Assembly: GCA_002346425.1 (NCBI GenBank)
Contig: DDZS01000038.1
Coordinates: 1 to 28,570 of the forward strand
Direction: 5' to 3'
DNA: 28,570 bases
Source: Alphaproteobacteria bacterium UBA3002
Lineage (GTDB): Bacteria; Pseudomonadota; Alphaproteobacteria; Rickettsiales; UBA3002
A program made the translations under genes and the position numbers. The notes under the pieces were generated by a model. The model did no database searches and was not told the DNA's origin. It saw nothing but the letters and a program-made list of their open reading frames with translations. Below are positions 6,628-14,702 of the stretch, in pieces. Position 1 is the stretch's first letter. Every line of letters begins with the position of its first letter.

Positions 6628-7635
6628 ATGCGGTTTGATGATGGCATATGCTTGATAGTGTCTCATCTGTTTCGCATTGCACTTCTTGGCCTGCTGCTCG
6701 CAGGATGTTCGCCCGCTGTGCAAAAGCGGCACTCCATTTCGCAACCGCCTGAGCTGACCGACATCGCGCTCGTCGCGGGTGATGGTACGGAATTGCCAGT
6801 CCGCCGCTGGTTGCCCGAATCGAAGCCAAAAGCGGTAGTACTGGGATTGCACGGGTTCAACGATTACAGTTATGCCTTCCGCCTGCCGGGAGAATGGCTC
6901 GCCGAACAGGATGTGGCATTTTACGCCTATGATCAGCGTGGCTTCGGGCAAACACCGGACCGTGGTATCTGGGCAGGGCGCCGCAACCTACACGCGGATG
7001 TCACCGAAATGCTCAGCGTGTTGAAAGCAGCCTATCCTGACACCCCGCTCTATTTGTTGGGCGAAAGCATGGGCGGTGCGGTTGCTATGACCTATTGCGT
7101 GGACGTGGGATGTGACGATTTGGACGGCTTAATGCTGTCTGCGCCTGCGGTATGGGGCGGGGATAGTTTCAGCATCTTCTTCCGCTTACCGCTGACAGTA
7201 GCGGCTTATATCATGCCCGGCGCGACCTGGACCGGCGAAGATCTGGAAGTGCTGGCCACAGACAATTATGAAATCCTCCTAGAAATGGGTAAGGACCAGA
7301 ATATCATCTTCGAAAGCCGTACCGATGCGATCTATGGTCTGGTTAAGCTGATGGACCGCGCGTATCGCGCTAGCGCAGAATTAGAAATCCCGACCTTATA
7401 TATGTATGGCGCTAAGGACGAGGTCATCCCAGCAGAACCAACTGCCATGGCGATCGATCAGATGAAGACACCGGTGACAGTCGCCTATTATCCAGAAGGG
7501 TATCACATGTTGCTTCGCGATCGTCAGCGTGAGAAAGTGTATGGCGACATGCTCTCTTGGATGACGGATCGCTACGCGCCTTTGCCTTCGGGGCAGGACA
7601 TGGGTTGGAAAGAAAGCTTAGGCGTTTTTGAGTGA
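6628..7635 (+). CDS. Alpha/beta hydrolase lipoprotein (monoacylglycerol-lipase-like)
   Basis: A serine hydrolase of the Hydrolase_4/monoacylglycerol lipase type, anchored to the envelope as a lipoprotein. It probably cleaves lipid esters; the substrate is not known. A lipobox (LLLAGC) places the lipidated Cys at residue 27. The hydrolase core shows LGLHGFNDYSYAF (oxyanion loop), AYDQRGFGQT, nucleophile GESMGG (Ser147), acid YGAKDEVIP and histidine EGYHMLL, so the triad is complete. Length is 335 residues. The start is uncertain: ATG at 6628 or GTG at 6658, which would give a tighter 17-residue signal peptide; a TTG at 6592 is unlikely. It is divergent from usg. Lipoprotein fate follows from the signal; substrate type is inference. 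Confidence 0.87.
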   Translation: MRFDDGICLIVSHLFRIALLGLLLAGCSPAVQKRHSISQPPELTDIALVAGDGTELPVRRWLPESKPKAVVLGLHGFNDYSYAFRLPGEWLAEQDVAFYAYDQRGFGQTPDRGIWAGRRNLHADVTEMLSVLKAAYPDTPLYLLGESMGGAVAMTYCVDVGCDDLDGLMLSAPAVWGGDSFSIFFRLPLTVAAYIMPGATWTGEDLEVLATDNYEILLEMGKDQNIIFESRTDAIYGLVKLMDRAYRASAELEIPTLYMYGAKDEVIPAEPTAMAIDQMKTPVTVAYYPEGYHMLLRDRQREKVYGDMLSWMTDRYAPLPSGQDMGWKESLGVFE

Positions 7636-7695
7636 TTTGTTCACCGATCCCAGCATTTTCTGGCCATTTGGCCCGAAGCTTGCTATGGAATCTTT

Positions 7696-8727
7696 ATGCG
7701 TAATCTGAAATTATCGATTATCTGTGCCACCGCTGCGGTCTTTTGCGTCGGTGCGGCACACGCCTCTATCGGCGATCCAGATATTCAAGCGGCCCGTGAG
7801 TGTACACAATATTTTGCCAAGCATGAGAGATTGAACGGTATTCCGTCGCATTTGCTGGCGGCCATTTCGGCCACCGAATCGGGCCGGTATAATAAGCAAC
7901 TCAAAATGGTGCTGCCATGGCCTTGGACGATCAATGCCGAAGGCAAAGGCCATTATTTCAACACCAAAGCCGAAGCGATTCGTAAAGTCCGTGAATATCA
8001 GGCTCAGGGCGTGAAAAGTATTGATATTGGCTGCATGCAGGTGAATCTAAAGCATCACCCCACTGCGTTTGCTTCTTTAGAGCAAGCGTTTGACCCGAAA
8101 TACAATGTGGCCTATGCGGCTAAATTTCTAAAAAGCAATTTTGACGATGCAGGTAGCTGGAACAAAGCCATTCAGTATTACCATTCGCGTACGCCCAAAT
8201 ATGGCATGAAATATTTGCAGCATATCCAAAAATCATGGAACGCGATTTCCGGCAAAATCCGTATGGCGATTGCCGAAACCGATAGTGATGAGCAAACGCG
8301 GCCACGCAAAAGCTATCGTGTGGTTGAAGTGAAAGATGCGGATGGCAGCAATTCTTCCGGTGAAATTCAAATCAGCTCGCTGGCGCCGCGTAAAAGCCTG
8401 TCCTTAAGCCGTTCGGGTGCCAATGAAGGCAAGCCCATGATGCGGATTAAAGATGTCGATCGTTTAAGTGGCTTTAAACAGCGCACGATCAAAGACATTA
8501 AAGTTAGCACGCGCTCTAACGAAAATAACGTCATGGTGATTCGCGCGCATAAACCGCAGCCGGTGAAGCTGGAAGCGAAAACCACGCCTGCGTCAGCGAC
8601 GACAGCGCAGGATATGTTTGTGACCGACGCGCCTGCCTCTGGTAAAAAGGCTGCAGCGACGGCGCAAAATGCAAAAAGCGGCTCGCAATCGCGGCGAATC
8701 GAACCTAAGTTTGTCTTCGTAGACTAA
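7696..8727 (+). CDS. Lytic transglycosylase (SLT domain), periplasmic
   Basis: Cleaves the MurNAc-GlcNAc bond in peptidoglycan with formation of 1,6-anhydro-MurNAc. The protein has 343 residues. Residues 1-23 are a signal peptide ending AAHA. The SLT domain covers about 35-190, with the catalytic Glu61 in the SATESGRYN motif, WPWTINAEGKGHYF near 75-88 and SIDIGCMQVNLKHHP near 108-122, all typical of this alphaproteobacterial family. Residues from about 190 on are polar, low-complexity and of unknown role, with many Ser/Lys/Arg and Ala/Thr. The ATG has no ribosome binding site; TATGGA ends 6 bases upstream, so the message may be leaderless. Confidence 0.9.
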   Translation: MRNLKLSIICATAAVFCVGAAHASIGDPDIQAARECTQYFAKHERLNGIPSHLLAAISATESGRYNKQLKMVLPWPWTINAEGKGHYFNTKAEAIRKVREYQAQGVKSIDIGCMQVNLKHHPTAFASLEQAFDPKYNVAYAAKFLKSNFDDAGSWNKAIQYYHSRTPKYGMKYLQHIQKSWNAISGKIRMAIAETDSDEQTRPRKSYRVVEVKDADGSNSSGEIQISSLAPRKSLSLSRSGANEGKPMMRIKDVDRLSGFKQRTIKDIKVSTRSNENNVMVIRAHKPQPVKLEAKTTPASATTAQDMFVTDAPASGKKAAATAQNAKSGSQSRRIEPKFVFVD

Positions 8728-8741
8728 CCATGGGTGCAGCA

Positions 8742-8924
8742 ATGGCAGAGACCAAACCATTTGAGATCATTTCCGTGAATGACAAAAAAGTCGTATGCGA
8801 AGGTAGCAGCGGACCTTTAGGGCATCCACGCGTCTATTTGCATATTGATGACGAAACCAATCAGATTCAATGCCCGTATTGCAGTCGATTGTTCAAATAT
8901 AAAGCCCCGCAGGGCGCACATTAA
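8742..8924 (+). CDS. CHCC zinc-finger protein (NDUFS6-like)
   Basis: Small zinc-binding protein of the zf-CHCC family, the bacterial counterpart of mitochondrial NDUFS6 (13 kDa subunit of complex I). The ligands are Cys in VVCEGS, His in LGHPRVYLHI and the CPYC pair: C-x8-H-x15-C-x2-C. Length is 60 residues from the ATG at 8742; an in-frame ATG four codons upstream (8730) gives 64. MAETKPFE looks like the family start, but I cannot decide from ribosome binding sites. It follows the transglycosylase closely and shares one base with the next gene's start (TAATG), so it is coupled to the HIG1 gene. In bacteria the role is not established; a respiratory assembly function is inferred from the mitochondrial homologue. 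Confidence 0.88.
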   Translation: MAETKPFEIISVNDKKVVCEGSSGPLGHPRVYLHIDDETNQIQCPYCSRLFKYKAPQGAH

Positions 8925-9118
8925 TGGGCTTAGGCAATCTGCTGCTTTTACTGGCGATGGGCGCGGTCACCATCGTGTTAATTACCGGAATCGTCTTGAT
9001 GGCACGCGGGGGGGAAGCCAACCGCAAATACGGTAATAAACTCATGATGATGCGCGTGGTCTTGCAAGGCGTGGCGCTGGCGATTCTCGCCGTATTATTT
9101 TTACTTAAAGACCAGTAA
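8924..9118 (+). CDS. HIG1-domain twin transmembrane protein
   Basis: 64-residue inner-membrane protein with two hydrophobic helices (about 5-26 and 43-61) joined by a polar loop with the family signature MARGGEANRKYGNKLM. This is the HIG1 (hypoxia-induced gene 1) family, common in Alphaproteobacteria. In mitochondria its relatives (Rcf1, HIGD1A) associate with cytochrome oxidase and respiratory supercomplexes. The bacterial protein probably acts on respiratory complexes, but that is an inference. The start ATG overlaps the stop of the CHCC gene by one base. Confidence 0.88.
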   Translation: MGLGNLLLLLAMGAVTIVLITGIVLMARGGEANRKYGNKLMMMRVVLQGVALAILAVLFLLKDQ

Positions 9119-9145
9119 TCTATTGCGCTGCAGCGTGGCTCTGCA

Positions 9146-9174
9146 TTGTGCCAGCTATCCAATTTCGCTATAGT
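9146..9174 (+). promoter_or_regulatory. Promoter of etfBA
   Basis: TTGTGC (9146-9151), a 17-base spacer and TATAGT (9169-9174). It would start transcription about 18 bases before etfB, leaving an AGGGAGAAG ribosome binding site next to the ATG. Confidence 0.5.
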
Positions 9175-9198
9175 TAGAAAAACACATAGGGAGAAGTC

Positions 9199-9954
9199 AT
9201 GGGATTAAAAATCCTCGTACCCGTGAAACGCGTGGTCGATTATAACGTAAAAATTCGTGTCAAAGCCGATGGATCGGGCGTTGAACTGGCCAATGTTAAA
9301 ATGGCGATGAATCCATTTGACGAAATTGCCATGGAAGAAGCCGTGCGCCTGAAAGAAAAAGGCGTGGCAGACGAGGTGATCGCGGTGTCGATTGGTGAAG
9401 CAAAAGTTGAGGAAACCCTCCGCACGGCACTGGCGCTCGGCGCGGATAAAGCCATCCGCATTCAAACCTCAGAAAAGGTCGAACCCCTCGCCGCAGCCAA
9501 ACTGTTGAAAGCCGTGGTTGAGAAAGAAATGCCGCAATTGGTCATCGCAGGTAAACAAGCCATTGATGACGATGCGAATCAGACTGGGCAAATGCTCGCG
9601 GCCTTACTTGGCTGGTCGCAGGCGACCTTTGCTTCGGAAGTAAATGTTGAGGGTGAGGCCCTGCGCGTGGTGCGTGAAGTGGATGGCGGGCTAATGACAA
9701 TCACGACGCAACTGCCTTGCGTCGTGACTACCGATTTGCGTTTGAACGAACCGCGCTATGCTAAGCTACCCGACATCATGAAGGCGCGCAGCAAGCCCTT
9801 AGAGGATGTTACGCCTGACGCATTGGGCGTCACTATTACTTCGCGGCTAAAGGTGACCAATGTCGTTCCGCCACCGACACGCAGCGGTGGCGTCAAAGTC
9901 GCAGATGTCGATGCGTTGATCGATAAACTGAAAAACGAAGCGAAGGTGGTGTAA
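9199..9954 (+). CDS. etfB: Electron transfer flavoprotein subunit beta
   Basis: Small subunit of the ETF heterodimer, which carries electrons from acyl-CoA and other dehydrogenases to the ETF-ubiquinone oxidoreductase. The protein has 251 residues, full length. It begins MGLKILVPVKRVVDYNVKIR and contains the family regions NPFDEIAMEEAVRLKE, AGKQAIDDDANQTGQMLA (the AMP-site signature) and a C-terminal LKVTNVVPPPTRSGGVKV. The start is clear: ATG at 9199 after GGGAGAAG with a promoter just above. It sits 1 base before etfA (stop at 9954, start at 9956), the usual etfBA order. No dehydrogenase or etf-qo gene is in the window. Confidence 0.96.
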   Translation: MGLKILVPVKRVVDYNVKIRVKADGSGVELANVKMAMNPFDEIAMEEAVRLKEKGVADEVIAVSIGEAKVEETLRTALALGADKAIRIQTSEKVEPLAAAKLLKAVVEKEMPQLVIAGKQAIDDDANQTGQMLAALLGWSQATFASEVNVEGEALRVVREVDGGLMTITTQLPCVVTTDLRLNEPRYAKLPDIMKARSKPLEDVTPDALGVTITSRLKVTNVVPPPTRSGGVKVADVDALIDKLKNEAKVV

Positions 9955-9955
9955 T

Positions 9956-10885
9956 ATGGCGAATCTGATTATTGCCGAACATAGCAATGGCCGCATTGAC
10001 GCTTCTTTGCGCGCGGTGGCAACTGCCGCTTCGCAACTGGGCGGTGAGACACATGTCTTAGTGGCGGGGGAAGGTGCTGAAGCATTGGCGCAGCAAGCAG
10101 CAACTATTGCTGGCGTCAGTAAAGTCCTTCACGTGGCTGACGCGGCCTATACCCATCAATTGGCCGATAATCTGGCGCCGCTGATCGTGTCGCTGGCGAA
10201 AGAGTATTCCCATGTGCTGATGGCAGCGACTACGACGGGAAAAGACGTGATGCCGCGCGCCGCAGCACTGCTCGATATGCAGCAAATCTCTGATATCATC
10301 GCCATTGAATCGGTAGATACATTTCGTCGACCCATTTATGCTGGCAATGCCATTGAAACGGTGCAGAGCGCAGATGCGATAAAATGCATCACAGTGCGTG
10401 CAACAGTGTTTGATAAAGCGGGCGATCAGGATGCCGCGCCGACTGAAAGCGTGGCCGCAGCGGAATGCCCGAATCTGATGCAATTCGTCAGTATAGAAGG
10501 TTCCGGCGGTGACCGGCCGGATTTGACGGCCGCGCGCGTCGTGGTTTCCGGTGGTCGTGCCTTTGGTGATGGGGAAACCTTTAACCGCTTGCTTGAGCCG
10601 TTGGCCGATAAGCTTGGCGCTGCCATCGGTGCGTCTCGCGCAGCAGTTGATGCGGGCTATGTGCCGAATGATTATCAGGTCGGGCAGACAGGAAAGATTG
10701 TGGCGCCCGATCTCTATATCGCCATCGGTATTTCAGGCGCAATTCAGCATTTGGCCGGCATCAAAGATGCCAAAACCATTGTGGCAATCAATAAAGACGA
10801 AAATGCGCCGATCTTTGAGATTGCCGATTACGGATTAGTCGGAGACTTATTTACGCTGGTGCCGGAGTTGACGGAGAAACTTTAA
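9956..10885 (+). CDS. etfA: Electron transfer flavoprotein subunit alpha
   Basis: Large subunit of ETF; its C-terminal domain binds the redox-active FAD. The protein has 309 residues, typical length. The N-terminal half is the ETF domain (MANLIIAEHSNGRIDASLRA). The FAD domain carries VVSGGRAFGDGETFNRLLEP, SRAAVDAGYVPNDYQVGQTG and the signature ISGAIQHLAG followed by ivAINKDENAPIFEIADYGLVGD. All the usual flavin-contact motifs are intact. It is translated one base after etfB. Its stop codon shares bases with the stop of convergent gltX (TTAA), with no terminator between them. Confidence 0.96.
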   Translation: MANLIIAEHSNGRIDASLRAVATAASQLGGETHVLVAGEGAEALAQQAATIAGVSKVLHVADAAYTHQLADNLAPLIVSLAKEYSHVLMAATTTGKDVMPRAAALLDMQQISDIIAIESVDTFRRPIYAGNAIETVQSADAIKCITVRATVFDKAGDQDAAPTESVAAAECPNLMQFVSIEGSGGDRPDLTAARVVVSGGRAFGDGETFNRLLEPLADKLGAAIGASRAAVDAGYVPNDYQVGQTGKIVAPDLYIAIGISGAIQHLAGIKDAKTIVAINKDENAPIFEIADYGLVGDLFTLVPELTEKL

Positions 10886-12222
10886 GCCGCTTCGCCACGT
10901 AAGCGTTTGGCGGCTTTTTCGCGACCGAGTAGCGCATAGATTTTTGGCAATTCCGGCCCGTCATGACGGCCGGTGAGGGCCAGACGCAGGGGCATAAACA
11001 ATTGTTTGCCTTTGCGGCCGCTATTGGTTTTTAACGTGGCGACCATGTCTTGCCATGCGGCTTCCGTTACTTCCTGCGGCAACAGATTCGCAGCCTGATC
11101 GGTTAGCTCGGCATCTTCAATCACCGGCGTGATCGGTTCGCGCAAAATCTGCCACCAATCGGCGATTTCGTCTAAACTCGCGATGTTCGATTTGGTCTGA
11201 TCCCAGAAAGCGGCATCGATATGGCCTAAGCCTTGTTTTTGCAATTGTTCAGCGACCGCGTCATACGGCAGGTCATGCAATAATTGCGCATTCAGGCGCT
11301 GCAATTCCGCCGGATCGTAATGTGCCATCGCACGACCGAATTTGGTCATATCGAAACTATCAATCAGTCCGGCTAAATCCGGGTATAGCGCGATCGCATC
11401 GGAAGTACCAATTTTCGCCAGATAAGAGGCAATTGCCATCGGGAAAAACCCCGCCTCGCGCAAGGACCGGATATCGCCGCCACCTTCGCGTTTGCTCAGC
11501 TTGCCTTCTTTCATGGTAAGCAGCGCCATATGCCCAAATGTCGGCGCTTTATACCCAAGCGCTTCCATGATCTGCACCTGAATCGCCGTATTGGACACGT
11601 GGTCTTCGCCGCGCAGGATATGCGTGACGCCCATTGCGCCGTCATCGACGGAAGTGGATAAGGTAAAGAGCGGCACACCATCTTCGCGAACCAATACCGG
11701 ATCAGCCAAATGCTGGCCTTCAAAGCGGACGCTGCCACGGACCATGTCTTCCCAGATGATCGGCGCATGGTTGAGTTTGAACCGCCAATGCGGTTTACGG
11801 CCTTCGGCTTCGTATTCTGCTTTTTGTTCGTCCGTCAGCTTCAAAGCGGCGCGATCATAGACCGGCGGTAACCCGCGGCTGATCAACATTTTGCGCTTCA
11901 CTTCCAGCTCTTCCGCCGTCTCATAACAAGGGTAGAGGCGGCCTGCCGCAATCAGTTGCTCTTTGGCTTTTTCGTAATCGGGAAAATAATCCGACTGGCG
12001 CTCTTTGCGCTGCCAATCGAGCCCCAGCCATTGCAAATCATCTTCGATGGCGGTGGCAAAGCGTTCTTCATTACGGGTGTGATCGGTATCATCGATGCGT
12101 AGGATAAAAGTGCCACCATGCGCGCGGGCAAACAGCCAATTGACCAGTGCGGTGCGGACATTTCCAACATGGATATAGCCCGTAGGCGAGGGGGCAAAAC
12201 GAACAATCACTTTTTCACTCAT
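10882..12222 (-). CDS. gltX: Glutamyl-tRNA synthetase
   Basis: Charges tRNA with glutamate; class I synthetase of the Glx type. The protein has 446 residues, typical of one of the two alphaproteobacterial copies. The ATP-site HIGH motif appears as YIHVGN at 16-21, preceded by RFAPSPTG. The KMSKS equivalent is KLSKR at 241-245 (MKEGKLSKREGGG). The anticodon-binding C-terminal region is complete. Many alphaproteobacterial GltX enzymes also misacylate tRNA-Gln, which is corrected by GatCAB; the sequence alone does not say which this is. The ATG lacks a ribosome binding site but has a well-placed leaderless promoter. Its stop overlaps the etfA stop. Confidence 0.95.
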   Translation of the reverse strand: MSEKVIVRFAPSPTGYIHVGNVRTALVNWLFARAHGGTFILRIDDTDHTRNEERFATAIEDDLQWLGLDWQRKERQSDYFPDYEKAKEQLIAAGRLYPCYETAEELEVKRKMLISRGLPPVYDRAALKLTDEQKAEYEAEGRKPHWRFKLNHAPIIWEDMVRGSVRFEGQHLADPVLVREDGVPLFTLSTSVDDGAMGVTHILRGEDHVSNTAIQVQIMEALGYKAPTFGHMALLTMKEGKLSKREGGGDIRSLREAGFFPMAIASYLAKIGTSDAIALYPDLAGLIDSFDMTKFGRAMAHYDPAELQRLNAQLLHDLPYDAVAEQLQKQGLGHIDAAFWDQTKSNIASLDEIADWWQILREPITPVIEDAELTDQAANLLPQEVTEAAWQDMVATLKTNSGRKGKQLFMPLRLALTGRHDGPELPKIYALLGREKAAKRLRGEAA

Positions 12223-12228
12223 GTGCGG

Positions 12229-12257
12229 GATGTAGTGGGAATTTGCCGTAGTGACAA
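12229..12257 (-). promoter_or_regulatory. Promoter of gltX, apparently leaderless
   Basis: On the minus strand, TTGTCA (12252-12257), a 17-base spacer and TACATC (12229-12234). The -10 box ends 6 bases before the ATG at 12222, which puts the start of transcription at the start codon. No ribosome binding site is present. Confidence 0.45.
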
Positions 12258-12265
12258 GCAGGTTT

Positions 12266-12296
12266 TGCCGTGACCATGCCTTGCATTGTCACGGTA
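12266..12296. repeat. Inverted repeat between gltX and the 190-aa gene
   Basis: TGCCGTGAC at 12266-12274 pairs with GTCACGGTA at 12288-12296 over 9 bases with one wobble, around a 13-base loop. It sits in the divergent promoter region and has no T run, so it is more likely an operator or leader stem than a terminator. A related TGCCGTAGTGAC lies at 12244-12255. Confidence 0.4.
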
Positions 12297-12373
12297 ATGT
12301 CATATGCAAACCGCTGTAAGCCGGTGTAAAATGCGGGTTATATTGTATTTAACTTCTTTAGAAAGATCCTTTT

Positions 12374-12946
12374 ATGTCGGCTAGCGCATTTCAATCCGAA
12401 TCATTTTCGTCCCAACTTACCAAGCAAGAAGTCGTGCAACTGGTTCGTATTGCCGATGCTATGGTAAGTGCACTCACCTCTGGGCGGGTGCAAAACCAAG
12501 GCGATTACCAGAATTATGTGTTGCCGTTTCAGGCGGTACTAGATGCCGCAGTGGCAGATTTTACCGCACTGCAAGACGCCGAAGGCCTTATCTCCAAAGA
12601 GGCATTGCTGGACAATATCCATAAGAACCAAGAGTATAATGCGGAATTGGTCACGGCTAAACCGCCCGCACGCCATGTTGCCTCTTACACCTATGCGCTG
12701 GCATTCATGGAGGAAATACTGGTGAATGGATTTGAATCTAAAGGGGTGGGCATTGGCGCCCGATTCCGTATTTCTCCTGAACAACAAGACCGCGTCGTCT
12801 CTCGCGTGTCAGAATTAACGGGCACTGCCACTGCAGAACATATTCCCCCACAAACGCAACCGGCTTCCCAGGTGCTCACCGGCGATACGTTACGGGAACC
12901 GCTAAATGCGCGTACCATCAAAGGGCCATCTGTTTACGAAGTGTAA
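12374..12946 (+). CDS. Hypothetical protein, 190 aa
   Basis: I do not recognise this family. The protein is soluble, with no signal peptide or membrane segment. Residues 15-140 look mostly helical (QEVVQLVRIADAMVSAL, FQAVLDAAVADFTALQ, YTYALAFMEEILVNGF). The C-terminal 50 residues are Pro/Thr/Gln-rich and probably disordered. No cysteine is present. The ATG is preceded by a weak GAAAG. The gene is divergent from gltX and converges with nadE, with the last 13 bases overlapping. No functional partner is suggested by position. Confidence 0.75.
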   Translation: MSASAFQSESFSSQLTKQEVVQLVRIADAMVSALTSGRVQNQGDYQNYVLPFQAVLDAAVADFTALQDAEGLISKEALLDNIHKNQEYNAELVTAKPPARHVASYTYALAFMEEILVNGFESKGVGIGARFRISPEQQDRVVSRVSELTGTATAEHIPPQTQPASQVLTGDTLREPLNARTIKGPSVYEV

Positions 12947-14613
12947 GTGGGGCGTTGCCAGATCCACTGGTTAGTGATGGGGTAGCGGCGATCACGTCCG
13001 AATGACATGCCTGATACTTTGACGCCCGGCGGTGATTGGCGGCGTTTATATTCCGCAATATAGATCATCCGTGCAATCTGGTTGACCAAGGCACCATCGA
13101 AGCCTTCGGCAACCAAATCGGCAATGCTTTGACGTTTCTCGATCAAGCCCTGCAAAATTCCATCCAGAATATCATAGGGGGGGAGCGAATCTTCGTCTTT
13201 TTGATCCGGGCGCAGCTCAGCGCTTGGCGGTTTGGTAATCATGTGCTCGGGGATGATTGAACCAACGGGACCGCGTAGTAAGGGCAGGTCACCCGTGTAA
13301 CTGTTTCTCCAGCGCGATAACGCATAACAGGTGGTTTTATAAACATCTTTCAATACCGAATAGCCGCCGCACATATCGCCATATAGGGTGGAATAGCCCA
13401 CCGACATTTCGGATTTATTGCCAGTCGTGACTACCATAAAGCCGAGTTTGTTGCTAACGGCCATGAGCAGATTGCCCCGAATGCGGGCTTGGATATTTTC
13501 TTCGGTCGTATCGGGTGGAGTGTCGCCAAAAATCGGTTTCAGCATGGTATCGAAAGCTTGCATGCCAGAATTGATGGGGATGGTATTCACCTTAATTTTT
13601 AACCTTTCGGCAAGTTCAAGCGCATCATCGACGCTGTGTTGCGAGGAATAAGGAGAGGGCATCAGCAGGCAGTGTACGGCCTTACTACCCAGAGCATCCA
13701 CGGCAACCGCAGCGGTTAAACCGGAATCGATGCCGCCGGAAAGGCCGATCACCACACCTTTAAAGCCATTCTTCTGCACGTAATCGCGCAAGGCCAGCAC
13801 CATGGCCTGATACATGGTTTCCATGTCATTCTGCAGCGGTGCCATCGGGGCTTGCACGCAACGGGTGCCTTCCCACGTCGTCAGCGCCAGTTCTTCCTGA
13901 AACGCTGCCAGACGGGCGACGTCATTGCCTTGCGGATCAACAATTAACGACCGTCCGTCAAATACCAGTTCATCCTGACCGCCAACGGTATTCAAATAGA
14001 TTATCGGCACCTGCGTATGCGTGACTGCTTGCAGTAAAGTGGCTTTACGATCGCGGGCTTTCCCGGTTTCGTAAGGCGATGCGTTTTGAACAATCAGCAG
14101 TTCGGCGCCTTGTTTTGCCAGATATTGCGGGACTTCTGCCTGCCAGATATCTTCGCAAATGCAGATGCCGAGGCGTCGACCACGCCAAGTGACCGGCTCC
14201 GGCGTTGGGCCTTTGGTAAATAGTCTCTTCTCGTCAAACACCCCGTAATTGGGTAAACGGCATTTATATTGCCGGTGGAGGACGGCGCCGCCATCGATTA
14301 AAAAGCTGGCGTTATAGCGCGTGGTGCCTTCGACCCAATAGCCCCCGACGAGCGCTGCGGCAGAACAATCTCGCAAGGCTTCGGTAATCTGGTCGACCGC
14401 CTGCATGGCGGCCTGTTTAAACACATCCTTGAATAGCAAATCTTCAGCCGGATAGCCGGTGATGGCCATTTCCGGAAAAATGACCATATCCGCTCCGGCC
14501 TCGGCGGCTTGCTGCGTTGCCTCGATGATTTTGCGGCTATTGCCGGCGATATCGCCCACAGTGAAATTGAGTTGCGCTAACGCAAATACGGTTCGTTCCA
14601 TAGCGTTAGTCAT
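12934..14613 (-). CDS. nadE: Glutamine-dependent NAD+ synthetase
   Basis: Last step of NAD synthesis: amidates nicotinic acid adenine dinucleotide using ATP and ammonia from glutamine. The protein has 559 residues, with two domains. The N-terminal nitrilase-type glutaminase (about 8-250) has the triad Glu48 (FPEMAITGYP), Lys117 (YKCRLPNYGVFDEKR) and Cys153 (GICICEDIW). The C-terminal NAD synthetase domain has the ATP pyrophosphatase loop LSGGIDSGLT (SGGIDS at 292-297) and VTTGNKSEMSVGYSTLYGD. All key residues are intact, so it can use glutamine directly. An alternative ATG lies 4 codons in. It has no ribosome binding site. Its tail overlaps the 190-residue convergent gene by 13 bases. Confidence 0.95.
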   Translation of the reverse strand: MTNAMERTVFALAQLNFTVGDIAGNSRKIIEATQQAAEAGADMVIFPEMAITGYPAEDLLFKDVFKQAAMQAVDQITEALRDCSAAALVGGYWVEGTTRYNASFLIDGGAVLHRQYKCRLPNYGVFDEKRLFTKGPTPEPVTWRGRRLGICICEDIWQAEVPQYLAKQGAELLIVQNASPYETGKARDRKATLLQAVTHTQVPIIYLNTVGGQDELVFDGRSLIVDPQGNDVARLAAFQEELALTTWEGTRCVQAPMAPLQNDMETMYQAMVLALRDYVQKNGFKGVVIGLSGGIDSGLTAAVAVDALGSKAVHCLLMPSPYSSQHSVDDALELAERLKIKVNTIPINSGMQAFDTMLKPIFGDTPPDTTEENIQARIRGNLLMAVSNKLGFMVVTTGNKSEMSVGYSTLYGDMCGGYSVLKDVYKTTCYALSRWRNSYTGDLPLLRGPVGSIIPEHMITKPPSAELRPDQKDEDSLPPYDILDGILQGLIEKRQSIADLVAEGFDGALVNQIARMIYIAEYKRRQSPPGVKVSGMSFGRDRRYPITNQWIWQRPTYTS

Positions 14614-14667
14614 AGCGTTTTGCGCAAAATAATCTACGAAACTTTGATCTATCCGGTGCTTGCGCGC

Positions 14668-14696
14668 ATGACAAATGCAGCGCTAGCTGCTACAGC
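14668..14696 (+). promoter_or_regulatory. Possible leaderless promoter of cysS
   Basis: ATGACA (14668-14673), a 17-base spacer and TACAGC (14691-14696). The -10 box is weak, but it ends exactly 6 bases before the ATG at 14703, and there is no ribosome binding site. Confidence 0.33.
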
Positions 14697-14702
14697 GAGA
14701 AC

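Noticed and set aside
10058..10483. 141-aa minus-strand frame in etfA
   Set aside because: Antisense to a well-conserved ETF alpha subunit; Cys/His-rich composition typical of shadows.
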